Shown here piece by piece: positions 33,843 to 41,214 of a stretch of DNA of 64,000 bases. Numbering within the stretch: position 1 is the stretch's first letter; each line of letters begins with the position of its first letter. Both the position numbers and the translations under genes were made by a program. The stretch spans positions 3,844,001-3,908,000 of the forward strand of contig NZ_CP102950.1 of assembly GCF_024741795.1 (NCBI RefSeq). The letters run 5' to 3'. This DNA comes from Arthrobacter sp. CJ23 (GTDB lineage Bacteria; Actinomycetota; Actinomycetes; Actinomycetales; Micrococcaceae). Under the pieces are notes generated by a model, which saw only the letters and a program-made list of their open reading frames with translations, did not search any database and was not told the DNA's origin.

Positions 33843-33872
33843 CGACGACGGCGGGTGATCCCGCCGTCGTCG
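33843..33872. repeat. GACGACGGCGGG hairpin between divergent genes
   Basis: A perfect 13 bp stem (CGACGACGGCGGG) with a TGAT loop. It lies upstream of both the DUF2199 and MFS genes, so it terminates neither. It is a member of the dispersed hairpin family. Confidence 0.8.
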
Positions 33873-33928
33873 GGCCGTCCTGGAATTGACCGTGTCCACG
33901 AGAGCCGGTTCTCAGTAAACTGGGACGC

Positions 33929-35365
33929 ATGACCGAGCACGAACCGGCCCAGGCCGGAGTCGCTGCGGCTCCAGGCCTGGTCGATCCCGACGCCATTGAC
34001 GCGTCCTTGCGCACTTCGGCACAACGGTCCCGCACGTTCGCCGGGATCCTGGTGAACACTGCCCTGGCCAACATCACCACCAGCTATCTGTGGTTCGCCC
34101 TGACGTTCTGGGTCTACCTGGAGACACGCAACGTGATCGCCACCGGCGTCATCGGCGGGGCGTACATGCTGCTGATCGCCGTGTCCAGCATCAGCTTCGG
34201 CACCTTCGTGGACCGCTACCGCAAGCTGGCCGTGATGCGCTTCGCCACCGGTTTCACCCTGGTGATGTTCGTGCTGTCCGGGGTGATGTTCCTTCTGACA
34301 CCCGCCGCCGATCTGCTGGACCTGACGCAGCCGTGGTTCTGGATCTTTGCCGTGATCATCCTGGTGGGCGCGGTGGTGGAGAACATGCGCAACATTGCCC
34401 TTTCCACCACGGTCACCATCCTCATCGACCCGGACCGGCGGGCCAATGCCAACGGGCTGGTGGGCATGGTTCAGGGACTGATGTTCCTCGTCACCTCGGT
34501 GCTCTCCGGACTCTCTGTGGGGCTGCTGGGCATGGGCTGGACCTTGGTTGTCGCCCTGGTCCTCACGGCGATCGCCTTCGCGCACCTGCTCACGCTGCGC
34601 ATGCCCGAGGAGGTGCGCGCGGCCGCCACGGACGCACACGGCGGATTCGACCTGCGCGGCTCCCTCACCGCAGTGTTGGCCATTGCCGGACTGTTCGCAC
34701 TGATCATTTTCTCCACGTTCAACAACTTCATCGGCGGCGTCTACATGGCGTTGATGGATCCCTACGGCTTGGAGATGTTCCCCGTGGAACTGTGGGGAAC
34801 CGTCTTCGCAGTGGGCGCCACCGGGTTCATCCTGGGTGGCGCGGTGATCGGCAAGTTCGGGCTCGGGGCCAACCCGCTGCGCACCATGCTCATCGCGGTG
34901 ATGGTGATGGGGTTCCTCGGTGCGATGTTCACGGTGCGGGAGTGGGCATGGTTGTACATCGCCGGCATCTGGCTGTACATGGTCCTGATCCCCTTCGTTG
35001 AGGCCGCCGAACAGACCGTCATCCAGCGGGTAGTGCCCTTGCCGCGGCAGGGCCGGGTGTTCGGATTCGCCATGGCGTTCGAGTCCGCGGCAGCGCCGAT
35101 CACCGCGTTCCTCATCGCGCCGATCGCCCAGGTCTGGATCATCCCGTACGCACGGTCCACCGAGGGAGCGGCCCAGCTGGCCCCGCTGCTTGGCGAGGGA
35201 ACGTCCCGCGGCATCGCCCTGGTGTTCCTGGTGGCCGGGATCATCATGATCGCGGCCGCGCTGCTGGCCTTCCTGACCCCGGTCTACCGCCGGGTCTCGG
35301 CCTCGTATGCACAGGCGGCCGCCGAAGCGCAGGAGACGGCGGCACCGCCCCCTGCGGACGAGTAA
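33929..35365 (+). CDS. MFS transporter
   Basis: A 478-residue membrane protein with twelve predicted helices, a long hydrophilic N-terminus of about 40 residues and an acidic tail. The MFS loop 2-3 signature appears as FGTFVDRYRKL. The pattern resembles the MFS_3/enterobactin-exporter-like multidrug group. Substrate is unknown. ATG 33929 was taken without a strong ribosome site. It ends 54 bp before the glycerate kinase remnant on the opposite strand. Confidence 0.85.
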   Translation: MTEHEPAQAGVAAAPGLVDPDAIDASLRTSAQRSRTFAGILVNTALANITTSYLWFALTFWVYLETRNVIATGVIGGAYMLLIAVSSISFGTFVDRYRKLAVMRFATGFTLVMFVLSGVMFLLTPAADLLDLTQPWFWIFAVIILVGAVVENMRNIALSTTVTILIDPDRRANANGLVGMVQGLMFLVTSVLSGLSVGLLGMGWTLVVALVLTAIAFAHLLTLRMPEEVRAAATDAHGGFDLRGSLTAVLAIAGLFALIIFSTFNNFIGGVYMALMDPYGLEMFPVELWGTVFAVGATGFILGGAVIGKFGLGANPLRTMLIAVMVMGFLGAMFTVREWAWLYIAGIWLYMVLIPFVEAAEQTVIQRVVPLPRQGRVFGFAMAFESAAAPITAFLIAPIAQVWIIPYARSTEGAAQLAPLLGEGTSRGIALVFLVAGIIMIAAALLAFLTPVYRRVSASYAQAAAEAQETAAPPPADE

Positions 35366-35418
35366 GGCCGAACCCGCCGAACAGCCACCCCAGCACCAGC
35401 CAACACCCCCATCCGAAG

Positions 35419-35537
35419 GGCGACGGGCAGCCGCGTGGCCCGGCGTCCGCCGTCGTACACGCCCGCCGCAATGGCCGCGGCGACCCGGCCGCCGAGTACG
35501 TGCCCTTGAAACTGTCCGGGGCAATGAGGATCGTCAT
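35419..35537 (-). pseudogene. glycerate kinase remnant (N-terminal 40 codons)
   Basis: The frame opens as MTILIAPDSFKGTYSAA, the exact N-terminal signature of type 2 glycerate kinase. One base is then missing: the continuation VAAAIAAGVYDGG and RATRLPVA lies in the next frame. After about 35419 no homology remains, whereas the family has 370-380 residues. Its ATG overlaps the dehydrogenase stop (ATGA), so it was once the last gene of the operon. Confidence 0.8.
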
Positions 35538-36523
35538 GCCCCGGCGAGGGGGTTGACCTGATGGAGCGGCAAGCGGCCCTCGGCGATGGCAATGGCGTTG
35601 AGCGCGCTGAGGCGGGCCATTTCGCTGCGGACGCGGACCGTGGCGCTGCCGAGATGCGGCAGCAGCACCGTGTTGGGCAGCTCGGCCAGCCCCGGCGCCA
35701 GGCGTGGTTCGTCCTCGAACACGTCCAGTCCCGCACCGGCAATGACGCCGGTGCGCAGGGCCTGCACCAGGGCGGCCTCGTCCACCACCGGCCCGCGGGC
35801 CGTGTTGATGAGGATGGCGTCCGGCTTCATCCGCTCCAGCACCCCGGCGTCCACCAGGTGCCGCGTCTGCTCGTTCAGCGGGACGTGCACGGACAGGAAG
35901 TCGCTGCGTTCCACGAGCTCAGCCCAGGGCACCTGCCGGACCTTGCCGGCGAACTCGCCGAGTTCCTCCTCGCTGACCGGACGGTCGCCCGGCGGCCGCG
36001 GCGAGAAGAGGACTTCCATGCCGAACCCCAGCGCGCGCCGGGCCGTAGCCCGGGCGATCCGGCCGAACCCGGCCAGGCCCAGCACGGCGCCGGAGACATC
36101 CCGTCCCAGCATGAACTCCGGTTCCCAGCCGAGGAACTTTCCGTCGCGGAGCAGCTGGTCGGCTTCGACCACGCGGCGGGCGGTGCCGAGGATGAGCAGC
36201 ATGGCGATGTCCGCCGTCGCGTCCGTCAGCACGCCCGGGGTGTTGCCCACCAGGATGCCGTGCCGGGCGGCAGCGTCCACGTCGATGTTGTTGTAGCCGA
36301 CGGCGTAGTTGGAAACGCCCTTCAGGCGCGCGGCGGCCAGGAGCGGCTCGTCCACCACGTCCCGCAGTTGGGTGAGGACCACGTCGTACTCACCCGAGGC
36401 ACACAGGGCCGCCAGCGTCGCGTAGTCAGGCGGCTCGGGCAGCACGGTGACCTGGCCGGCATCGGACAGCAGTTGCAGGCCCGGTTCCGGGATGGCGGTG
36501 GTGACCAGGAAGTGGTTCCCCAT
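35534..36523 (-). CDS. D-isomer 2-hydroxyacid dehydrogenase (glyoxylate/hydroxypyruvate reductase-like)
   Basis: A 329-residue NAD(P)-dependent dehydrogenase. Nucleotide-binding region GAVLGLAGFGRIARATARRALGFGM, then catalytic Arg in LINTARGPVVDEAALV, Glu in GAGLDVFEDEP and His in VLLPHLGSATV. N-terminal catalytic-domain marker SNYAVGYNNIDVDAAARHGI. It reduces glyoxylate, hydroxypyruvate or a related 2-oxo acid. ATG 36523 follows GGGAGG; the frame is open much further but that is antisense-free overlap with the lyase gene. A glycerate kinase fragment follows, supporting a hydroxypyruvate-to-glycerate role. Confidence 0.92.
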   Translation of the reverse strand: MGNHFLVTTAIPEPGLQLLSDAGQVTVLPEPPDYATLAALCASGEYDVVLTQLRDVVDEPLLAAARLKGVSNYAVGYNNIDVDAAARHGILVGNTPGVLTDATADIAMLLILGTARRVVEADQLLRDGKFLGWEPEFMLGRDVSGAVLGLAGFGRIARATARRALGFGMEVLFSPRPPGDRPVSEEELGEFAGKVRQVPWAELVERSDFLSVHVPLNEQTRHLVDAGVLERMKPDAILINTARGPVVDEAALVQALRTGVIAGAGLDVFEDEPRLAPGLAELPNTVLLPHLGSATVRVRSEMARLSALNAIAIAEGRLPLHQVNPLAGA

Positions 36524-36525
36524 GT

Positions 36526-37512
36526 TCAGTTGCCTCCCACGGTGGAAGGCTGTCCAGCGCTGTCCGAGGGGAGGACCCAGTCGAAGGCTTCCGCCCTGGA
36601 CCGGGCGCCTTGGGCAGCCTTGGAACGGTTGGGTTCGCCCAGCTCGGCCAGCAGCTTCTCGGACAGGACCACGAGGCCCGCGAAGGTTTCCGTGGTGAGC
36701 CACTCCGGGCGGGTGGCGAAAAGGATGTCCTCGCTGGAGGTGTTGCCGCTGGCACCAGGCGCGAAGGGGCAGCCGCCCAGGCCGCCGAGTGCCCCGTCCA
36801 CCATGGCGGCGCCCGCCTGGATGGCCGCAAGGGTGTTGGCCACCCCGAGGCCCCAGGTGTCGTGGCCGTGATAGACGATCCGCCGTGCCGGGGACTCGTC
36901 CCGGACCCGGGCGATCAGCCCGGAGACCTGCGCGGGGATGGCCTGGCCCAGGGTGTCGCAGATGACGATGTCTGTGGTGCCTTCGGCCCGGGGGTCGTTG
37001 GCGATGGACAGGATGCGCTCCTCGGGAACGTATCCTTCGAACGGGCACGTGAACGACGTCGCAATGCACAGTTGGATCTGCCCATTGACGGCGCGGGCGT
37101 ACTCCACCGCCTCGGGCAGGGCGGCCAGGCTTTCGTCCGTGGTGCGGCCGATGTTCGCCTTGTTGTGCGAATCCGAGGCCGACAGGCAGTACTGGAAGTT
37201 CCGCGCTCCGGCAGCCGAGGCCTTGGCCACGTGGCCGGGGGTGGCCACCCAGATCCAGCACCTTTCCAGCTCCTCCGCAGAGAGGGCCTGGACCACTTCG
37301 AGCGTGTTGGCCATGGTGGGGACGAGGTCCGCGCGGGCCATGGAGCCCAGCTCGATGGCCGGCACGCCCAGGCGCAGCAGCTCCCGGACCGTCTCGACCT
37401 TCCGCTCGGTGGATAGCAGTTTGCCGGTGAGCTGGAGCCCGTCCCGCAGGGTCACATCCCGGAGGATGGTGTTGCCCAACGTTGCGGCGAGGCTGTTTTC
37501 GAAATGGTTCAT
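36526..37512 (-). CDS. hydroxymethylglutaryl-CoA lyase-like enzyme
   Basis: A 328-residue TIM-barrel of the HMGL/DRE-TIM family. Metal and catalytic motifs: NTILRDVTLRDGLQ, metal His pair in VYHGHDTWGLGVANT, and the C-terminal loop GGLGGCPFAPGASGN with its cysteine. It cleaves a 3-hydroxy-3-methyl acyl-CoA (HMG-CoA or citramalyl-CoA type) to acetyl-CoA and an oxo-acid. ATG 37512 overlaps the CoA-transferase stop (ATGA). Together these genes suggest activation of a branched acid to CoA followed by cleavage. Confidence 0.9.
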   Translation of the reverse strand: MNHFENSLAATLGNTILRDVTLRDGLQLTGKLLSTERKVETVRELLRLGVPAIELGSMARADLVPTMANTLEVVQALSAEELERCWIWVATPGHVAKASAAGARNFQYCLSASDSHNKANIGRTTDESLAALPEAVEYARAVNGQIQLCIATSFTCPFEGYVPEERILSIANDPRAEGTTDIVICDTLGQAIPAQVSGLIARVRDESPARRIVYHGHDTWGLGVANTLAAIQAGAAMVDGALGGLGGCPFAPGASGNTSSEDILFATRPEWLTTETFAGLVVLSEKLLAELGEPNRSKAAQGARSRAEAFDWVLPSDSAGQPSTVGGN

Positions 37513-38759
37513 GCCTGGAGTGCCTCCTCGCGGCCGGAGGCCGCGTTGATCTCTGCCGGGCTCATGTTGAGGAGCCCGCCGAGGATTTCTACGGTGTTTT
37601 CGCCCAGGTCCGGTCCGAGGTTCCGGATGGGCAGCGACTGGTTTCCGATCACCGGGACGATGCCGGGGAAGCCCACACCGGACAGGACCTCTTCCCCAGT
37701 GGACACGTCGAACTTCTGGATCATGTTCCGGGCCGCGTACTGGCTGTCGCTGCTGATGTCCGCCGCCGTGTAGATGGGGCCGGCGGGGACACCGGCGGCG
37801 TCCAGGGCTGCGAGGGCGTCGGCGGCGTCCAGCTCCCCCGTCCATGCCCCGATGGCCTGGTCCAGCTCTTCGCGCCGCTCCCAGCGGCCTGCGTTGCTCT
37901 GCAGCGAAGGGTCCTCCGCGAGGTCCGGGCGGCCGATGGTCTGCATGTACCGCTGGTAGATGGAGTCGCCGTTGCCCGCCACCACGATGCTGGCGCCGTC
38001 CTTGCAGACGTAGGCGTTCGACGGAGCGATCCCTTCCATCCGGCCGCCCACGCGCTGCCGGTCCACGCCGTAGGCCTGGTAGTCCGGAATCAGGGATTCC
38101 ATCATGGAGAACATCGCCTCATGCAACGCGACGTCGATGATCCGCTCGGCGAGCGGGACAGCGCCAGCCGCATCCCGGCGTCGTGCTTCCCTTTGGGAGA
38201 GGCTCATCACGGAGCCGAACGCGGCGTACAGGCCCGCGATCGAGTCTCCGATGGAGACGCCCACCCGGACGGGCGCTCGGTCCGGGTCCCCCACCAGGTT
38301 ACGGAACCCGCCATAGGCTTCGGCGACGGCGGCGAAGCCGGGCCGCTCGGAGAGCGGACCCGTCTGCCCGAAGGCGGAGATGCGGGTGATGATGAGGTCC
38401 GGGTTCGCCTGGTTGAGGACGTCGGGGCCGAGGCCCCAGCGTTCCAGCGTGCCGGGCCGGAAGTTTTCCAGGAGGATGTCCGATTTTGCGGCGAGTGCCA
38501 GCACGGCCTGCCTGCCGGCCTCGGTCCTGAGGTCCAGCACCACGGACTTCTTGTTGCGGTTGAGGGTGCGGTAGAGCATGGACGTGTTGCCCTTGTGGAG
38601 CCGCCAGTTGCGCAGCTCGTCGCCGGTTCCGGGGCGTTCGACCTTGATCACTTCGGCACCGAAATCGGCCAGCAGCCTGCCGGCGGTGGGCGCGGCGATG
38701 TAGTTTCCGAGCTCCAGGACGCGTACGCCTTCCAAGGGCGCGATGCGTGTCTCTGTCAT
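37509..38759 (-). CDS. CaiB/BaiF-family (class III) CoA-transferase
   Basis: A 416-residue family III CoA-transferase: GVRVLELGNYIAAPTAGRLLADFGAEVIKVERPGTGD near the N-terminus (located by LADFGAEVIKVE), SVVLDLRTEAGR, SDILLENFRPGTLERWGLG, and ARRDAAGAVPLAERIIDVALHEAMFSMM. It moves CoA between a dicarboxylic or hydroxy acid and an acyl-CoA donor. It is the first intact gene of the operon, preceded by GAAAGAA and by a small hairpin. Partners are an HMGL-type lyase and a 2-hydroxyacid dehydrogenase. Confidence 0.92.
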   Translation of the reverse strand: MTETRIAPLEGVRVLELGNYIAAPTAGRLLADFGAEVIKVERPGTGDELRNWRLHKGNTSMLYRTLNRNKKSVVLDLRTEAGRQAVLALAAKSDILLENFRPGTLERWGLGPDVLNQANPDLIITRISAFGQTGPLSERPGFAAVAEAYGGFRNLVGDPDRAPVRVGVSIGDSIAGLYAAFGSVMSLSQREARRRDAAGAVPLAERIIDVALHEAMFSMMESLIPDYQAYGVDRQRVGGRMEGIAPSNAYVCKDGASIVVAGNGDSIYQRYMQTIGRPDLAEDPSLQSNAGRWERREELDQAIGAWTGELDAADALAALDAAGVPAGPIYTAADISSDSQYAARNMIQKFDVSTGEEVLSGVGFPGIVPVIGNQSLPIRNLGPDLGENTVEILGGLLNMSPAEINAASGREEALQA

Positions 38760-38784
38760 GTTCGTTCTTTCTTTCGTTAGTGCC

Positions 38785-38805
38785 TGGGCGGACTTGATCC
38801 GCCCA
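38785..38805 (-). promoter_or_regulatory. short perfect hairpin before the CoA-transferase gene
   Basis: TGGGCGGA and TCCGCCCA are perfectly paired around a CTTGA loop, 26 bp upstream of the CoA-transferase start. It could be an operator, or the old terminator of the permease remnant that overlaps it. Confidence 0.4.
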
Positions 38806-38961
38806 GAACAGCAGGCTCGTGGGCAGGATCAGGAGGATCGCGACGACGGAGGCCACCGAGACCCCGGCAGTGACCCATTTCAGGGCGCCCCTCACACTCT
38901 GCCCCAGCAGTGACTGCAGGAGCCAGAAAGTGTTGCTGGTGACGTGGATCATGAAGAGGGA
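38803..38961 (-). pseudogene. permease remnant (C-terminal end only)
   Basis: About 50 codons encode MIHVTSNTFWLLQSLLGQ, a short amphipathic stretch and one hydrophobic helix (VASVVAILLILPTSLLF). An H-V-x-N-x-x-F-W motif before a final helix is how GntP-type gluconate/organic-acid permeases end. The rest of the gene is missing; the fragment starts 20 bp after the stop of the GPP34 gene. Together with the glycerate kinase stub it marks an operon trimmed at both ends. Confidence 0.5.
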
Positions 38962-38981
38962 TCCGGCGCCGGCAGCGGGCC

Positions 38982-39620
38982 TTACGTGGCGGCCTCTGCG
39001 TCCGCCATCCTGACCATGCGCAGTTCGTCCACCACCGCACGGGAGGGCCAATGGTCCTTCGTCAGCGCCCTTGCCCGGCTCTGGTCTGCTCCGGGGAAGA
39101 GCTTGTCGAGCAGCCCTGCTGCATGAAGCAGGGCGGTCAGGGCCGTGGTCCTGGAATCTGACGGCTCACCGCCGAGTACGGCTTGGACCTTCTGCAGCAG
39201 CGCGGCTTCCGGAGCGTGGTCCTTCTCCGGGTACCGCGTGGTCTTGAACAGGCCCAGGCGTTTTTCGCCGACATGCTCCACGATGCCCAGCTGCACCATC
39301 CCCTCGTAGAGACGGTGCAGTTCGGCGCGGCTCTCCAGCATGGCGACCCACCGCTTGGGAGTGTGGGGCCGGGACTTTTCACGGATGATATCCACCTGGT
39401 GCTGGAACTCCGATTGCGGGGCGGCGCCGGTAGCCCTGACGCGCTTGCCCTGCAGCTCTATTGCGCCGAGAAGTTCCAGCTCGGCCAACACTGCGCCCGC
39501 CACTCCGACCCGGAGGACGAACGCCGGCAGTTCGGGCCCGCCGCCCTTGGGGTCCGTTGCCAGCAGTAGAAATTCCTGGGGAAGGCTCAGCTCCCCGGCC
39601 CTCGGTGTTTCAGCATCCAT
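38982..39620 (-). CDS. GPP34-family (GOLPH3-like) protein
   Basis: A 212-residue helical protein of the Golgi phosphoprotein 3 family as found in actinobacteria: LSLPQEFLLLATDPKGG, FVLRVGVAGAVLAELELLGAIEL, GLFKTTRYPEKDHAPEAALLQKVQAVL and TTALTALLHAAGLLDKLFP. Eukaryotic GOLPH3 binds phosphatidylinositol-4-phosphate; bacterial members are uncharacterised and possibly membrane-associated. ATG 39620 has no strong ribosome site. It diverges from the Nudix gene across a hairpin. Confidence 0.87.
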   Translation of the reverse strand: MDAETPRAGELSLPQEFLLLATDPKGGGPELPAFVLRVGVAGAVLAELELLGAIELQGKRVRATGAAPQSEFQHQVDIIREKSRPHTPKRWVAMLESRAELHRLYEGMVQLGIVEHVGEKRLGLFKTTRYPEKDHAPEAALLQKVQAVLGGEPSDSRTTALTALLHAAGLLDKLFPGADQSRARALTKDHWPSRAVVDELRMVRMADAEAAT

Positions 39621-39664
39621 AGGATCATGGTGGCCCTGTTGGGTAGCGACTACAACGGCCAGCG

Positions 39665-39700
39665 AGAGTACGACGGCGGGAGGCCTCGCCGTCGTACTCT
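39665..39700. repeat. GACGACGGCG hairpin between divergent GPP34 and Nudix genes
   Basis: AGAGTACGACGGCG and its complement form a 14 bp stem around GGAGGCCT. Compared with other copies the inner arm is changed (GGCCTC in place of GGTCCC). It lies 44 bp upstream of one start and 47 bp upstream of the other. Confidence 0.75.
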
Positions 39701-39747
39701 TGCCTTGGGTAGCGGCCTGCATCAGGTGGCCCGTTGTGGGAGGGAAA

Positions 39748-40212
39748 ATGTCAGTTCGGAGCGCAGGCATTCTGCTGTACCGCCGGAGCGCCGCATCGGA
39801 GTTGGAGGTGTGGATCGCGCACATGGGCGGACCCTTCTGGGCCCGCAAGGACGCCCACGCCTGGTCCATCCCCAAAGGCGAGTACACCGAAGACGAGGAC
39901 CCGCTGGCGGCAGCGCACCGCGAATTCGCCGAGGAGATCGGCACGCCCGCGCCCGCCGTCGAGTACGTTCTGCTGGGCGCCTTCCGGCAGCCCTCGGGCA
40001 AGATCATCACCGTCTTCACCGCCGAAACGGACTTTGAACCTGGACTGATCGTGAGCAACACCTTTGACCTGGAATGGCCGAGGGGCTCCGGCATCGTCCG
40101 AAGCTACCCGGAGATCGACGACGCCGTATGGGCCAGCGAGGCCGAAGCCCGCACCAAACTGGTGAAAGGTCAGCTGCCGATCCTCGATGCCCTCGTTCGG
40201 CGGCTGGGGTAG
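39748..40212 (+). CDS. Nudix hydrolase
   Basis: A 154-residue Nudix protein. The Nudix box is present as GEYTEDEDPLAAAHREFAEEIG (residues 45-66), matching Gx5Ex7REUxEExGU. The start SVRSAGILLYRR and the later GSGIVRSYPEIDDAVWAS resemble the actinobacterial NTP-pyrophosphohydrolase group with an AsnRS-like W..PKG motif (AWSIPKGEY). It hydrolyses a nucleoside diphosphate linked to an unknown group. ATG 39748 follows GGGAGGG. Confidence 0.92.
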   Translation: MSVRSAGILLYRRSAASELEVWIAHMGGPFWARKDAHAWSIPKGEYTEDEDPLAAAHREFAEEIGTPAPAVEYVLLGAFRQPSGKIITVFTAETDFEPGLIVSNTFDLEWPRGSGIVRSYPEIDDAVWASEAEARTKLVKGQLPILDALVRRLG

Positions 40213-40218
40213 CGGGCC

Positions 40219-41214
40219 CTAGCCTGAGCTGCGGTCCGACGAGGTGGCCATCTTCGCCTCAAGGAAGCCCAGGACCTGGTGGTCCTCGCCGACGCCGCCA
40301 CCTTCGTGGCCGCTGTACTTCCACAGGTTCAGGCTTTTCTCGCCAGCGTAGGCGTCGTGCGCCGAGTACACGGTTGGCGCCGGGCACACCATGTCCTTGA
40401 GCGCTGCCGAGAACAGCGCCGGCGCCGTCGCTCGCTCCACGAAGTTGACGGCGTCGAAATAGGAGAGGGTGTGCAGCGCTTCCGCCTCTTCCTCGGCATG
40501 GATCCTGAGCCAGGCGGCGATCTCCGTATATGGCCCGGACTCCGCGAGGCTGATTCCAAGCGGGAAATTGCTCAGGCAAGGCACCTTCGCGACGACGGCC
40601 GAGAGCCCTTCAACCAGCCCGGCGACGGCGAGGGCGATGCCCCCGCCCTGGCTTGCCCCGAATGGGGCCACTCTTGAGGCATCGACGCATTCGAGCGTTC
40701 GCACGGCCGCCACGGCGCGCACTGCGTCCGTGATGACCCGGCGGTAGTAGTACTCACCCGGTCCGGCTATTCCCCGGGTGGCGAAGCCGGGCACTGAAGG
40801 GCCGGAGCCGTGCGGGTCCGGCGTGTGCCCGATGCTGTGGGAGCTCCCCTGGCCGCGGGTATCCATGGTCAGGTGGGCGTAGCCTGCGGAGGACCAGAGC
40901 AGGTTGTCGATGTGGTGGCCCCGCCCGCTCCCGTAACCCACGTACTCCACGATGGCCTGCAGTTTCGCTCCCCTTGCTCTGGGGAGTCGAAGCCAGCCTT
41001 TCACTGGTTCTCCGCCGAAACCGGCAAAGGTCAGATCGAAGACGTCGATCGTCCTCAGCGGCGATTCGACGGGCTCAAGACGCAGGTCCAGTGGATGCCG
41101 GTCCGCTTCGGCGAGGGTGTCCAGCCAGAAGGAATCGAAGTCCTCCGGACGGAACTGGCCGTGGTGGCTCCTGAGCGGAGTCTCCGTGTCCGCGTACGAT
41201 GTTGCGCTGTTCAT
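40219..41214 (-). CDS. acetylxylan esterase / cephalosporin-C deacetylase family
   Basis: A 331-residue carbohydrate esterase family 7-type hydrolase: FDSFWLDTLAEAD near the start, YVGYGSGRGHHIDNLLWSSAGYAHLTMDTRGQGSS in the middle (located by MDTRGQGSS), RVITDAVRAVA, the nucleophile elbow APFGASQGGGIALAVAG (Ser about 186), acid near LKDMVCPAPTVYSAHDAY and His in YSGHEGGG. It removes acetyl groups from sugars. No signal peptide, so it acts on imported oligosaccharides. Its ATG overlaps the stop of the secreted glycosidase gene (41211-41214). It is the last gene of the ABC-importer operon. Confidence 0.9.
   Translation of the reverse strand: MNSATSYADTETPLRSHHGQFRPEDFDSFWLDTLAEADRHPLDLRLEPVESPLRTIDVFDLTFAGFGGEPVKGWLRLPRARGAKLQAIVEYVGYGSGRGHHIDNLLWSSAGYAHLTMDTRGQGSSHSIGHTPDPHGSGPSVPGFATRGIAGPGEYYYRRVITDAVRAVAAVRTLECVDASRVAPFGASQGGGIALAVAGLVEGLSAVVAKVPCLSNFPLGISLAESGPYTEIAAWLRIHAEEEAEALHTLSYFDAVNFVERATAPALFSAALKDMVCPAPTVYSAHDAYAGEKSLNLWKYSGHEGGGVGEDHQVLGFLEAKMATSSDRSSG

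Noticed and set aside
33779..35524. Long minus-strand frame continuing upstream of the DUF2199 gene across the MFS gene
   Set aside because: Its composition is a Gly/His/Asp-rich antisense image of the MFS transporter; protein similarity starts only at 33778, where a good ribosome site lies.
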